Origin: CALOCV01 sp942491955
Lineage (GTDB): Bacteria > Chlamydiota > Chlamydiia > Chlamydiales > CALOCV01
NCBI GenBank assembly: GCA_942491955.1
Contig: CALOCV010000015.1
Coordinates: 142,863 to 206,862, forward strand
Direction of reading: 5' to 3'
Length of the DNA: 64,000 nt
Shown: one piece after another, positions 45,848 to 55,713 of the stretch
How positions within the stretch are numbered: the stretch's first letter is position 1
Layout of the letters: each line of letters opens with the position of its first letter
Notes under the pieces: generated by a model
The model's database searches: none
Told to the model about the DNA's origin: nothing
The model's input: only the letters and a program-made list of their open reading frames with translations
Made by a program: the position numbers and the translations under genes

Positions 45848-47185
45848 ATGAAGATCACCGTCTTTGGAACCGGCTATGTCGGGCTCGTCCAGGGGGCGGT
45901 TCTGGCCGAGGTCGGACATGACGTGCTGTGCGTCGACGTGGACGCCGCCAAGGTCGAAGGCCTGAAGGCAGGCGTGATCCCGATCTACGAGCCGGGCCTC
46001 GAGGAGATCGTGAAGGCCAATCATGCCGCCGGGCCGGCTGAACTTCACCACCGATGCGGCGCAAGGCGTCGCGCACGGCCGCATCCAGTTCATCGCCGTC
46101 GGCACGCCGCCCGACGAGGACGGCTCGGCCGACCTGCAATACGTGCTCGCGGTGGCCACGACCATCGCCGAGCACATGACCGCGCCGAAGATCATCCTCA
46201 ACAAGTCCACCGTGCCGGTGGGCACCGCCGACAAGGTGCGCGCGCGCATGGCCGAGACGCTGGAGGGCCGCGGCTCGGATCTCGGCTTCGACGTGGTCTC
46301 GAACCCCGAATTCCTCAAGGAAGGCGCCGCGGTCGCCGATTGCATGCGCCCCGACCGCATCGTCATCGGCACCTCCGACCCCGAGACCGAGGAAGTGCTG
46401 CGCGAGGTCTACGAGCCCTTCAACCGCAACCACGACAAGATCATCGTGATGGACGTGCGCTCGGCGGAGCTGACGAAATACGCCGCCAACTGCATGCTCG
46501 CGACCAAGATCAGCTTCATGAACGAGATCGCCGGCCTCGCCGAGCGGCTCGGCGCCGACGTCGAGATGGTCCGCCAGGGCATCGGCTCGGACCAGCGCAT
46601 CGGCTACCATTTCATCTATCCCGGCGCCGGCTACGGCGGCTCGTGCTTCCCCAAGGACGTGAAGGCGCTGATCCACACCGCGCGCGGCGCCGGCTTCGAG
46701 CCGACGCTCATGCAGGCGGTCGAGGACCGCAACGACGCGCAGAAGACGGTGATCTTCGAAAAGATCCGCGCGCATTTCAAAGGCGACCTCAAAGGAAAGA
46801 CCTTCGCGCTCTGGGGCCTGTCGTTCAAGCCCAACACCGACGACATGCGCGAGGCGGCCAGCCGCGTGCTGATGGAGGCGCTCTGGGACGCCGGCGCCTC
46901 CGTCCAGGCCTACGACCCCGAGGCGATGGAGGAGACCCAGCGCATCTACGGCGACCGCGACGACCTCACGCTCTGCGGCACCAAGGAGGCGGCGCTCAAG
47001 GGCGCCGACGCGCTGGCAATCCTCACCGAATGGCAGGTGTTCCGGGCGCCCGATTTCGACCTGATCAAGGAGCGGCTCTCGATCCCGTGATCTTCGACGG
47101 CCGCAACCTCTACGATCCCGAGCGCATGGCCCGCAAAGGCTTCGCCTATTACGCCATCGGCCGCGGCCTCGGCGTCCCGGCCTGA
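45848..47185 (+). CDS. ugd: UDP-glucose 6-dehydrogenase, two frameshifts
   Basis: The NAD-binding start is 'MKITVFGTGYVGLVQGAVLA'. A single extra G near 46,030 shifts the frame, after which the protein continues 'FIAVGTPPDEDGSADLQYVL', 'NKSTVPVGTADKVRA', the catalytic-Cys loop 'GAGYGGSCFPKDVKALIHTA' and 'ALWGLSFKPNTDDMREAASR'. A missing base near 47,080 returns it to the first frame for 'VIFDGRNLYDPERMARKGFA' and the stop at 47185. About 445 residues, full length. It oxidises UDP-glucose to UDP-glucuronate, the substrate for the epimerase that starts 3 bases later. Sequence errors are more likely than decay. Confidence 0.92.
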   Translation: MKITVFGTGYVGLVQGAVLAEVGHDVLCVDVDAAKVEGLKAGVIPIYEPGLEEIVKANHAAGPAELHHRCGARRRARPHPVHRRRHAARRGRLGRPAIRARGGHDHRRAHDRAEDHPQQVHRAGGHRRQGARAHGRDAGGPRLGSRLRRGLEPRIPQGRRRGRRLHAPRPHRHRHLRPRDRGSAARGLRALQPQPRQDHRDGRALGGADEIRRQLHARDQDQLHERDRRPRRAARRRRRDGPPGHRLGPAHRLPFHLSRRRLRRLVLPQGREGADPHRARRRLRADAHAGGRGPQRRAEDGDLRKDPRAFQRRPQRKDLRALGPVVQAQHRRHARGGQPRADGGALGRRRLRPGLRPRGDGGDPAHLRRPRRPHALRHQGGGAQGRRRAGNPHRMAGVPGARFRPDQGAALDPVIFDGRNLYDPERMARKGFAYYAIGRGLGVPA

Positions 47186-47187
47186 GG

Positions 47188-48010
47188 ATGCGCGTCCTCG
47201 TCACCGGCGCGGCGGGGTTCATCGGCTTCCATGCGGCGCGCGCGCTGATGGCGCGCGGCGATGCGGTCACCGGCTTCGACGTCGTCAACGACTATTACGA
47301 CGTCGGCCCTCAAGGAGGCCCGGCTGGCCGAGCTCGACCGGATCGCGGCGGAGAGCGGCGCGGACTGGACGCTTCCTCCGCGCCGATCTCGCCGACATGG
47401 ACGCGGTCACGGCCGCCTTCGCGGGCGCGCCCTTCGACCGGGTGATCCACCTCGCCGCCCAGGCCGGCGTGCGCCATTCCATCGAGAACCCGGGCTCCTA
47501 CATCCAGTCGAACCTCGTGGGCTTCGCCAACATCCTCGAGGCCTGCCGCCGGGCGGAGACGCCGCATCTGACCTACGCCTCGACCTCGAGCGTCTACGGC
47601 GCCAACACCACCATGCCCTTCGAGGAGGGCCAGGGCGTCGACCATCCGCTCCAGCTCTACGCCGCCACCAAGCGCGCCAACGAGCTGATGGCGCATTCCT
47701 ACGCCCATCTCTACCGCCTGCCCTGCACGGGCCTGCGCTTCTTCACGGTCTACGGCCCCTGGGGCCGGCCCGACATGGCGCCGATGAAATTCGCCGACGC
47801 CATCCTCGCGGGCCGCCCGATCCAGGTCTTCAACCACGGCCGCCACAGCCGCGACTTCACCTATGTCGACGACATCGTCGAGGGCGTGATCCGCGCCTCG
47901 GACCTCGTCGCGACGCCCGACCCGGACTGGAAATCCGCGGATCCCGACCCCGCCACCTCCGACGCGCCGTTCCGGGTCTACAACATCGGCTATGGATTGC
48001 TCGCGCCCCG
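47188..48010 (+). CDS. UDP-glucuronate 4-epimerase-like, two frameshifts, 3' end lost to IS30
   Basis: The short-chain dehydrogenase fold starts 'RVLVTGAAGFIGFHAARALM' and 'VTGFDVVNDYYDV'. An extra G near 47,303 and an extra C near 47,378 disturb the frame; it then reads 'VIHLAAQAGVRHSIENPGSY', 'YASTSSVYGANTTMPF', the YxxxK pair in 'LYAATKRANELMAHSYAHLY', 'LRFFTVYGPWGRPDMAPMKF' and 'FTYVDDIVEGVIRA'. After VYNIG (about 47,993) homology ends and the IS30 terminus begins near 48,019, so about 60-70 residues are lost. With ugd it would supply UDP-galacturonate for a polysaccharide. Confidence 0.85.
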
Positions 48011-48599
48011 AAGGGCATGGTGGATTCCAGCGCGAAGCGCAACGGTTCAAGCAAACCTGATTTCGACGTCCCTGCCAAGCTCGGACAGGAACGCCTCGAC
48101 CGGGGATCTGTAGCCGATGCACTTGCGCGGGGTGATGTTTGATGGTCATGGCGATCTCTTGGATGTCGACTTCGCTGATCTCATCGAGATCAGTGCCTCG
48201 GGGCAGCCATCGTCTGATCCGCCCGATGGCGTTCTCGACCCCGCCCTTCTGCCAGACTCGCATAGGCGTCACAGAAATAGGTGGTGGCCGAGAGCATGCC
48301 GCGCAGCAGCATGTGGCGGGCGAAGCAGGTGTCGTTGTCGAAGGATGAGGAGGACCAGAAAACGGTCCAGTGGACCGTTTTCCCGACGAATGAACCACGC
48401 ATACGCGGGTCGAGCCGCCTGAAGGTCGCCATCATCGCGGCGACGGTCTCACCCGCGGTCTTGCCGGCAAGGCGTCATCAGCGTGATCCGAGGTCTTGCG
48501 CTCATGCAGCACCAGCACCGGGCGGGAGCGTTTGCAGATGACGAGATCCGCTTCCCATGTGTGGATGCCCCGTTTGATGCAAGAGATATTTTGATCAGT

Positions 48600-49925
48600 T
48601 TGAACATGTGATCGGGTACGGTCATGTGTCAGGCCTCGAATTGCCGATGATTTCATGCCGCGGGCCGGTATGGCGATACGAAGGTCAGGTCCAAATCAAT
48701 GTCACGAGCGCGAAGCTCTCTGGGAAGCTCTGGTTTTTCCAACCTCGATCTGATCGATCATGTGTCCTTACTGTTTCAATGTCCTTCTCACATCATTGCG
48801 GGCGTTGCGGTTTTAAGCCGCAGCGACCGGATCTCGAAATCCTGGCGTTTTGTCATCATCGCCCAGATCGTCCGGGCAGTTTTATTGGCCAACGCTATCG
48901 CCACCAGCATGCGCGGCTTACGCTCCAGCGTTTGTTCAAGCCAGGAGCCTTTGGGCGGCCCGTTCTTGATTGCCCATCGGATGCGGGTCATGGCTCCGAT
49001 GATCGGCAATCGCCGGATATCGCGCTGTCCCATCTTTGATGTACCCAGTATCTGCGACGCCAGTGGACTTCTGGTCCGTAACCAACCCTAGCCACCGCCG
49101 CAAAGTCGCGGCCGCGTCTGAAGCCCTCCATCGGCGGAGAGAAGGCCTTGACAACCATCGCGCTCACTGAGCCAACGCCTGGTGCGGTTTGCAACCGGAC
49201 TGTCTCCGGATCAGACTTGGCTTCCTCCTTCAGGCGGCGTTCGATCACGACGATCTTGTCCGTGCAGGTGCTGATTTGATCCAGATGCACACGGCTGAGC
49301 CTGAATGACAACCGAAGGTAAATCGTTCTCCGGGTTTTCGATCCGTTCCGCCGGATTTCTTCACGCGAAGTTTCGGCCTGGCGGGGCGATGATCCCGTAT
49401 TCCATCAAGTGACCACGCAGCGCGTTGATGGCATTGCGTTGCAGGACAAAAAGATCCCGCGTTTTGAAAACCATCGACCGAGATTGCTGTTCAGCCGATT
49501 TGACGGGCACAAACCGCATCGTCGGACGGACCGCCGCTTCAGCGATAACCTCCGCGTCGTTGGCGTCATTCTTCTGCCGTTTCACGAGGGCTTCCATAGA
49601 TCGGCGCGTAGTGCGGGCCTCATGGCTCGGCATGATCTCGCGCCCCCATAATGCGACGAGGCACATGCTGCCATCGCGACCACGCAATTGGGCTGTTCGC
49701 TCAGGAACTTCAAAAACTGCCCGCGCGACAATTTCTTGCGGAACACCGGCTCACCTTTCGCGGTCGCGCCATGCGCCTGGAAAACCGACTTTGCCAAGTC
49801 GACGCCTATCGTCGTAACTTCGTCCATGGATGCCTCCTCCGATTTGGTCTTTCAACATCACCACTATGGCACAGCTTGATGCCGGTTCCGGGGGTGGGGC
49901 ATCCAAACCATCAGTGCCCAACCGC
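48600..49925 (-). mobile_element. IS110-family element, copy 1
   Basis: This copy is inserted in the IS30 transposase gene at the same position as copy 2. It has no terminal inverted repeats, as usual for IS110. Ends are approximate, set by comparing the IS30 flanks and the two copies. It carries a frameshifted transposase. Confidence 0.75.
48813..49827 (-). pseudogene. IS110 transposase, frameshifted copy
   Basis: 'MDEVTTIGVDLAKSVFQAHG' is the RuvC-like DEDD N terminus (Asp in GVDLAKSVFQ). Several indels (about 49,650, 49,580, 49,390, 49,310, 49,090) break a protein whose order is otherwise that of copy 2, ending with the transposase_20 domain ('RLQTAPGVGSVSAMVVKAFS', 'MGQRDIRRLPIIGAMTRIRW'). 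Not functional as written. Confidence 0.8.
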
Positions 49926-50477
49926 TTCGCGAAACATCAGCGTCGGCAGATAGCTGGGAAATATGGGTTTTCTCCGCGATCGTGTCGCGAGATGTCCGGC
50001 CGTGGCGCGTCTTCGTGGAGGGGTCGGAACCGAGCCGTTCCGCCTTCTGGCCGGCCCGGTGATCCAGCCAGCAGGTCGTCTCCGCCAACGGGGCGGCCGG
50101 CTCGATCCCGGCCGCGCCGTCCGGCGACCTGCTCGGGCGTCAGCAGCCGGTCAGGCGGTCCGTGACGTAGGCCGCGAACTTCGCATCCGTTTCGATCGTC
50201 GCCTTGCGTTGGCGGCGCAACATGTACGCTCCATCCACGCCATGCGGACGGGGCCGCTCTACGACGCCGTTGCGCCCGATCTGCGCGAGTGGTGCGCCAC
50301 CCGGCCGACGCCCAGGCGATCACCGAGCGACAGACCGTCGGCCTTCAAACCGGCGATCCGGTCTCTCTCCTCGGCGGTGAGATGGGAATATCCTGACATG
50401 GCAACACCGTTCTCCGTTTCCAGACGGACGGATACATCATCCGCCCTCGGTGTTGCGCTTCACGATGGAACTCACCC

Positions 50478-50940
50478 TCCAAGGATAAGATCGCCGAGAA
50501 AACCCACATTTCTCAGCGATCTGAAGACGCTGATTCTCGCGAAGCGGCGGGGCACTGGCCTTTCGGCGATGCGGGCATCGCCTGCCGGCTTGCAGGAAGC
50601 GGATCTCGTCATCTTCGGCGGCCGGGGGGCGCCGAGCGCCGGATCCGTGATTGCCTGGGGCCGGACCATCGCAGCGTGACGGCCGCCTTCCGGGGTCCCG
50701 AGAATGCGTGGTTCATTCGTCGGAAAACGGTCCACTGGACCGTTTTCTGGTCCTCCTCCCCCCGCCGCCCAGCGCTGCGCGGCATGCCCGGCCACCACGT
50801 ATTTCTGTGGCCTACGCCAGTTGGGAAGAGCGGCGTCGAGACGCCAGCCGGGCGGATCCGACGATGGCTGCCCCGAGGACAAAGCGGCCCCCTCGGAGCT
50901 TGGCAGGGCGTCGAAATCAGGTTTGGGGGATAGTGGATGG
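50478..50940 (+). pseudogene. Second IS30 transposase fragment
   Basis: The plus-strand fragment opens with 'DKIAEKTHISQRSEDADSRE', followed across frames by 'QEADLVIFGG', the same palindromic insert as copy 1 (50,715-50,760) and 'KSGVETPAGRIRRWLPRGQ', then ends near 'GVEIRF'. The N-terminal third is missing; the right terminus of the neighbouring IS30 abuts it, suggesting insertion of one IS30 into another. Confidence 0.65.
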
Positions 50941-51011
50941 GCCCGGAACTCACCAGTGTCCAGCTGCCGACCACATACCCGCCGCATGGAACACGCGTTA
51001 CTGACTATGTT

Positions 51012-52429
51012 TCAAGGAAAGACCTTGTCAAGAGTATCCTCCAATAGGGCCAGATTCTCATGGTATATTTTGTCGTGTTCGTTAGAAGAAATGCAGAAAA
51101 CTACCGGTCGACCCTCGGCGATACGCCAATTAGTAGCAAAAAATTTCTTTTGGAAATCGGCACTGTTTAGCAAAAGTACCTGTAGTTAAGACTACCAGGT
51201 TGAGAACGACCTAATGCAATTGCGTAGTGTTGATACAAGAAGCCCGCTAGTGGAAAATCGTTCGCGTCGCGAATTGAATTTGCCATGGTTTGAGACCATG
51301 CAGAAGGAAACCTCTTCTCGACTTCGGCCATCAAAGATCGCTGAGTAGCAACGGGCGCGTGTCTAAACACTTTCCATGCAAAGTAACCAAGTTCATTCGA
51401 CAATGCGGTCTGTACATTTCTGCGTGCGATATCGACGATACGATCCTCTACACCTGTAAAACGTGGACAAAGTACGCTTCTATTGGATGGAAAGTGCTTT
51501 GGCTGTCCTAATTCAGAAAAAAATAACGAAGAGCAAACGAGGAGCCCCAAGGATCACATCGTCGTTGAAGTATAAATATCGCTCGGAAAGACCGTCGATG
51601 TTGTGCAAAGCGCCGCCAATCGCATGGGAGTTAAAGTTTGGAAGCGCTATTTTTCGGAAATATATCTTTGCTGATCAATGATTTGTACATTATTTAGAAG
51701 ATCACCAATTTGATCAAGGATCTGATCATCAGTTACAATGTATATTTTTCCCTAAGTTTGTAAAATATCGAAGTATGGACTTTATGCTATACTCAGTTCT
51801 TTTCCTGAACATAACGGGCTGGTCCATCCACCTCGGGTCCAAACTCACCTGAAATAGTGTGATTTTTTTTAGTAATCCATTTTATATCTTGGCCATTCAC
51901 CCAATGGTGTACACAACATCTATTGGTTCAGATTCGGGGTGAGTCTTGAATATTTTCTCGGCATTTGGAAGTATTCGTAATTTACAACCAAGAAAGTTGG
52001 CCTTGGGTAAGCTCGAAATCGCGTCGATTGGCAGCATTGAATCAAAGGAAATTGACTCTGGCACCCTTACACACGCTCGTATTCAAAGTGGCAAAAATCC
52101 AAAACGATGCCGCTCGGTCTACCGTGGACCACATAGCCTTCCTTTCTTAGTGGCTTTATGAACGCTCTTGGCAAGAGATTTTCGTCCAAGCTGTCTTCGG
52201 CCTGCCGCCTTTTTGAACGCGCCGTCAACAGTGTTTTAAGCCCTTCGTTTTCGCAAAGCCTGATTAAATCATGTTGACGCTCTTTGGGCCCCAGAACCCA
52301 AAATACTGGCCTTGGCGATGACACTGGGTCAGCCAATATCAAATCTAGTTTCATTTCTTCGCAGATTCTTGAAACAGTTTTGAAGATGTCTTGCTGAAGC
52401 ATTCGTATAGAAGGAAATATGTCAAACAA
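51012..52429 (-). pseudogene. Decayed Stealth-family (capsular polysaccharide phosphotransferase) gene, AT-rich
   Basis: Read across frames, a complete Stealth protein can be followed. The N terminus is near 52,429 (MFDIFPSIRMLQQDIFKTVS). Conserved region 1 is 'EPIDVVYTWVNGQDIKW' (about 51,890-51,930). Region 2 is 'EYSIKSILRYFTNLGK' and 'NFNSHAIGGALHNIDGLSER' with YLYFNDDV (51,560-51,790). Region 3 is 'HAPVATQRSLMAEVEKRFPS' and 'FLYQHYAIALGRS'. Region 4 is 'RPVVFCISSNEHDKIYHENL', ending TLDKVFP with a TGA at 51,012. At least five indels and stops occur (about 52,068, 51,908, 51,740, 51,640, 51,185). Composition is far more AT-rich than the flanks, suggesting transfer followed by decay. A related intact gene lies at 57.7 kb. 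Confidence 0.75.
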
Positions 52430-52550
52430 TGGGGCGGATACTCATTTAGCGGATAATTTGTGCTTGGATATCGCTGCGACGCGACTCTGTCTACTCAAAT
52501 TTATACGCCTCTCGCAAATTCTTTCACCTACCGGCCTGACAGGGGATCAA

Positions 52551-53149
52551 GGGTGAGTTCCATCGTGAAGCGCAACACTGAGGGCGGATGATGTATCCGT
52601 CCGTCTGGAAACGGAGAACGGTGTTGCCATGTCAGGATATTCCGATCTCACCGCCGAGGAGAGAGACCGGATCGCCGGTTTGAAGGCCGACGGTCTGTCG
52701 CTCGGTGCGATCGCCCGGGCGCTCGGCCGGGCGGCGTCGACCATCTCGCGCGAGATCGGGCGCAACGCGCTCGAGAGCGGCGCGTACCGTCCACATGTGG
52801 CGGATGGAGCGTACATGTTGCGCCGCCAACGCAAGGCGACGATCGAAACGGATGCGAAGCTCGCGGCCTACGTCACGGACCGCCTGACCGAAGGTTGGAC
52901 GCCCGAGCAGGTCGCCGGACGGCTGCGGCTCGGGATCGAGCCCGGCCTGCGCGCCGTTTGCGCGGAGACGATCTACGGCTGGATCTATCGCGCCGGCCAG
53001 AAGGCGGAGCGGCTCTGGCGCTTCCTGACCCGCTGCCATGCCCGTCGAAGGACGCGCCACGGCCGGACATCTCGCGACACGATCGCGGAGAAAACCCATA
53101 TTTCCCAGCGATCTGCCGACGCTGATGCTCGCGAAGCGGTTGGGCACTG
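52551..53149 (+). mobile_element. IS30-family element, 5' part only
   Basis: It begins GGTGAGTTCCATCGTGAAGC, the IS30 terminus also seen near 50,477, and continues until IS110 copy 2 at about 53,150. The C-terminal part of this IS30 is absent beyond the IS110; an IS5-type element begins there instead. Confidence 0.75.
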
Positions 53150-53150
53150 A
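52629..53150 (+). pseudogene. IS30 transposase N-terminal part, cut by IS110
   Basis: The frame is clean for 173 codons: 'YSDLTAEERDRIAGLKADGL' and 'SLGAIARALGRAASTISREI' form the IS30 helix-turn-helix; 'LTEGWTPEQVAGRLR' and 'ETIYGWIYRAGQKAERLW' are conserved middle segments. The stop arises from the first bases of IS110. The DDE catalytic half is missing. Confidence 0.85.
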
Positions 53151-54006
53151 TGGTTTGGATGCCCCACCCCGGAACCGGCATCAAGCTGTGCCATAGTGGT
53201 GATGTTGAAAGACCAAATCGGAGGAGGCATCCATGGACGAAGTTACGACGATAGGCGTCGACTTGGCAAAGTCGGTTTTCCAGGCGCATGGCGCGACCGC
53301 AAAAGGTGAGCCGGTGTTCCGCAAGAAATTGTCGCGCGGGCAGTTTTTGAAGTTCCTGAGCGAACAGCCCAATTGCGTGGTCGCGATGGAGGCATGTGCC
53401 TCGTCGCATTATTGGGGGCGCGAGATCATGAAGCTGGGCTGCGGCATTCGCCTGGTCCCGCCGATCTATGTGAAGCCCTTCGTGAAACGGCAGAAGAATA
53501 ACGCCAACGACGCGGAGGCTGTCGCTGAAGCGGCAGTCCGTCCGACGATGCGGTTTGTGCCCGTCAAATCGGCTGAACAGCAATCTCGGTCGATGGTTTT
53601 CAAAACGCGGGATCTTTTTGTCCGGCAACGCAATGCCATCATCAACGCGCTGCGTGGTCACTTGATGGAATACGGGATCATCGCCCCGCCAGGCCGAAAC
53701 TTCGTGAAGAAACTGGCGGAACGGATCGAAAACCCGGAGAACGATTTACCTTCGGTTGTCATTCAGCTCAGCCGTGTGCATCTGGATCAAATCAGCACCT
53801 GCACGGACAAGATCGTCGTGATCGAACGCCGCCTGAAGGAGGAAGCCAAGTCTGATCCGGAGACAGTCCGGTTGCAAACCGCACCAGGCGTTGGCCCAGT
53901 GAGCGCGATGGCTGTCAAGGCCTTCTCTCCGCCGATGGAGGGCTTCAAATGGCCTGCTGCCGGTTTCGTGGACACGAAGATAAGATCGTGACCATGGAAC
54001 TGGAGA

Positions 54007-54303
54007 GTGGATATGACGAGACGGAAGTTCAGCCGCGAGTTCAAGATCGAGGCGGTGAAGCTGGTGACGGAGCGGGGCGTGTCGGTCGCGCAGGCATGCC
54101 GGGATCTGGATCTGGCCGAGAGCGTGCTGCGGCGCTGGATGCGCGAAGCGTCGGTGGCGCCGGCCACGGCGTTTCCCGGAAACGGGCAGCAGCGCGCCGA
54201 TCTGGCCGAGATCGCGGCCCTGAAGAAAGAGGTCGCGCGTCTCAAGGCGGAGCGTGACATCCTAAAAAAAGCGGCGGCTTTTTTCGCGAGGGACGCGACA
54301 TGA
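54007..54303 (+). CDS. IS3 transposase orfA
   Basis: The product is 98 residues: helix-turn-helix ('KFSREFKIEAVKLVTERGVS', 'QACRDLDLAESVLRRWMREA') and a leucine-zipper-like coiled coil ('ALKKEVARLKAERDILKKAA'). It overlaps orfB by ATGA, and an A7 run ('cctaaaaaaagcgg', about 54,263) just before its end is a good -1 slippage site for making the OrfAB fusion. It is inside the 26-bp inverted repeats. Confidence 0.92.
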   Translation: MDMTRRKFSREFKIEAVKLVTERGVSVAQACRDLDLAESVLRRWMREASVAPATAFPGNGQQRADLAEIAALKKEVARLKAERDILKKAAAFFARDAT

Positions 54304-55160
54304 GGTTCGCCTTCATTGCAAAGCACCGGCATATCTGGCCGGTCAGCTGGCTCTGCGAGGTGCTGGCGGTCTCGCGCTCGGGCTTCCACGCTTGGCTGGG
54401 CCGCCCGGCCAGCGGCCGGGCGATCCAGGACGCGAAGCTCGTCATCGCCATCGACAAGAGCTTCAAGGCCAGCGATCGGACCTATGGCGCCCGCCGCGTC
54501 TGGCGCGATGTCCTCGAGGACGGACTGGCCTGCGGGCTGCATCGGATCGAACGTCTGATGCGGCAGAACGCCATGAGAGCGCGGCCTAAGCGGCGTGGAA
54601 AGCCGAAAGACGAGGGCGAACGCTCGATCATCGCCGACAACATCCTCGACCGCAATTTCGAGGCAGATCGGCCGAACCAGAAGTGGCTGGCCGACTTCAC
54701 CTACATCTGGACAGCGGAAGGCTGGCTCTATGTCGCGGTCGTCATCGACCTGTTCTCGCGGCGCGTCGTCGGCTGGTCGATGAAGGCCGACGATGACGGC
54801 TCACTCGTCACCGACGCCCTGATCATGGCGATCTGGCGGCGAGGCAAGGCCGACGCGCTGCTGCATCATTCCGATCAGGGATCCCAATATACCAGCGAGC
54901 AGTTCCAGCGGCTGATGGCCGATCACGGCATCACCTGCTCGATGAGCCGGTCGGGCAACGTCTGGGACAATGCGGCGATGGAGAGCTTCTTCTCATCGCT
55001 GAAGACAGAACGGACCGCCCGAAAGGTCTACCGCACCCGCGACGCGGCGCGCGCCGATGTGTTCGACTACATCGAGCGCTTCTACAACCCGAGGCGGCGG
55101 CATTCCAAACTGGGCTATCTCAGCCCGATGGCCTTTGAGGACCGACAAGTGCTACCTTAA
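54300..55160 (+). CDS. IS3 transposase orfB (integrase catalytic subunit)
   Basis: The product is 286 residues. HTH_21 region ('DRTYGARRVWRDVLEDGLAC') followed by the rve integrase core: 'KWLADFTYIWTAEGWLYVAV' (first Asp), 'LLHHSDQGSQYTSEQFQRLM' (second Asp), and 'NVWDNAAMESFFSSLKTE' with the catalytic Glu. The frame is intact. It sits in the IS110 transposase gene of copy 2. Confidence 0.95.
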   Translation: MRFAFIAKHRHIWPVSWLCEVLAVSRSGFHAWLGRPASGRAIQDAKLVIAIDKSFKASDRTYGARRVWRDVLEDGLACGLHRIERLMRQNAMRARPKRRGKPKDEGERSIIADNILDRNFEADRPNQKWLADFTYIWTAEGWLYVAVVIDLFSRRVVGWSMKADDDGSLVTDALIMAIWRRGKADALLHHSDQGSQYTSEQFQRLMADHGITCSMSRSGNVWDNAAMESFFSSLKTERTARKVYRTRDAARADVFDYIERFYNPRRRHSKLGYLSPMAFEDRQVLP

Positions 55161-55713
55161 CCCGGTGTCCACGGAACCGGCAGCAGGCCAAAACGCGGCC
55201 GCGACTTTGCGGCGTGGCTCGGGTTGGTTCCTGTCCAGAAGTCCACTGGCGGCCGGCAGATATTGGGCAGGACATCAAAGATGGGACAGCGCGATATCCG
55301 GCGATTGCTGATCATCGGCGCCATGACCCGGATCAGATGGGCAATCAAGAACGGGCCGCCCAAAGGCTCTTGGCTGGAACAAATGCTGGAGCGCAAGCCG
55401 CGCATGCTGGTGGCGATAGCGTTGGCCAATAAAACCGCCCGGACGATCTGGGCGATGATGACAAAACACCAAGACTATCGAGATCCGGTCGCTGCAGCTT
55501 AAAACTGTAACGCCCGGTATGATGTGAGAAGGACATTGAGACAGTAAGGACACATGATCGATCAGATCGAGGTTGGAAAAACCAGAGCTTCCCAGAGAGC
55601 TTCGCGCTCGTGACATTGATTTGGTTCTGACCTTCGCATCGCCATACCGGCCCGCGGCATGTGAAACGTCGCAATCTGAGGCCTGACACATGACCGTACC
55701 CGATCACATGTTA

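Larger units (their letters stand above)
48060..50400 (-). pseudogene. IS30 transposase split by IS110, frameshifted
   Basis: The start near 50,400 is MSGYSHLTAEERDRIAGLKA-like, as in the cleaner copy at 52,629. The reading is broken by several indels (50,100-50,330), then by IS110 at about 49,925. It resumes near 48,590 with 'GIHTWEADLVICKRSRPVLV', 'FDNDTCFARHMLL' and the DDE Glu region 'KGGVENAIGRIRRWLP'. An in-frame palindromic insert lies at 48,340-48,390. Not functional as written. Confidence 0.75.
48019..50477 (-). mobile_element. IS30-family element interrupted by IS110
   Basis: The left end GGTGGATTCCAGCGCGAAGC (48019) matches the inverted right end GGTGAGTTCCATCGTGAAGC (near 50,477). 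The transposase N terminus lies at about 50,400-49,930 and its C terminus at about 48,590-48,060 ('KGGVENAIGRIRRWLPRGTD'), both on the minus strand, with an IS110 element between them. The insertion cuts the epimerase gene. Confidence 0.8.
53950..55190 (+). mobile_element. IS3-family element with AAA target duplication
   Basis: The 1,241-bp element has ends TGGCCTGCTGCCGGTTTCGT (53950) and the inverted TGGCCTGCTGCCGGTTCCGT (ending 55190). AAA flanks it at 53947-53949 and 55191-55193; the unoccupied IS110 reading needs only one. It carries intact orfA and orfB. Confidence 0.92.
53233..55502 (+). pseudogene. IS110 transposase split by IS3
   Basis: The first part (53233-53949) is an open, well-conserved DEDD transposase: 'TTIGVDLAKSVFQAHGATAK', 'VAMEACASSHYWGREI', 'KNNANDAEAVAEAAVRPTMR', 'RLQTAPGVGPVSAMAVKAFS'. 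It is cut after MEGFK by IS3. The second part (55191-55502) resumes the conserved RGRDFAAWLGL-type stretch and 'MGQRDIRRLLIIGAMTRIRW', stopping at 55502. Apart from the IS3 the frame is nearly clean, so this copy was probably functional until recently. Confidence 0.88.
53150..55713 (+). mobile_element. IS110-family element, copy 2, interrupted by IS3
   Basis: This copy is inserted in IS30 at the same site as copy 1 and lies in the opposite overall orientation in the window. Removing the 1,241-bp IS3 and one AAA gives a continuous element of about 1.3 kb. Ends are approximate. Confidence 0.8.

Noticed and set aside
45855..47288. 477-codon open frame antisense to ugd
   Set aside because: UDP-glucose dehydrogenase motifs are clear on the plus strand.
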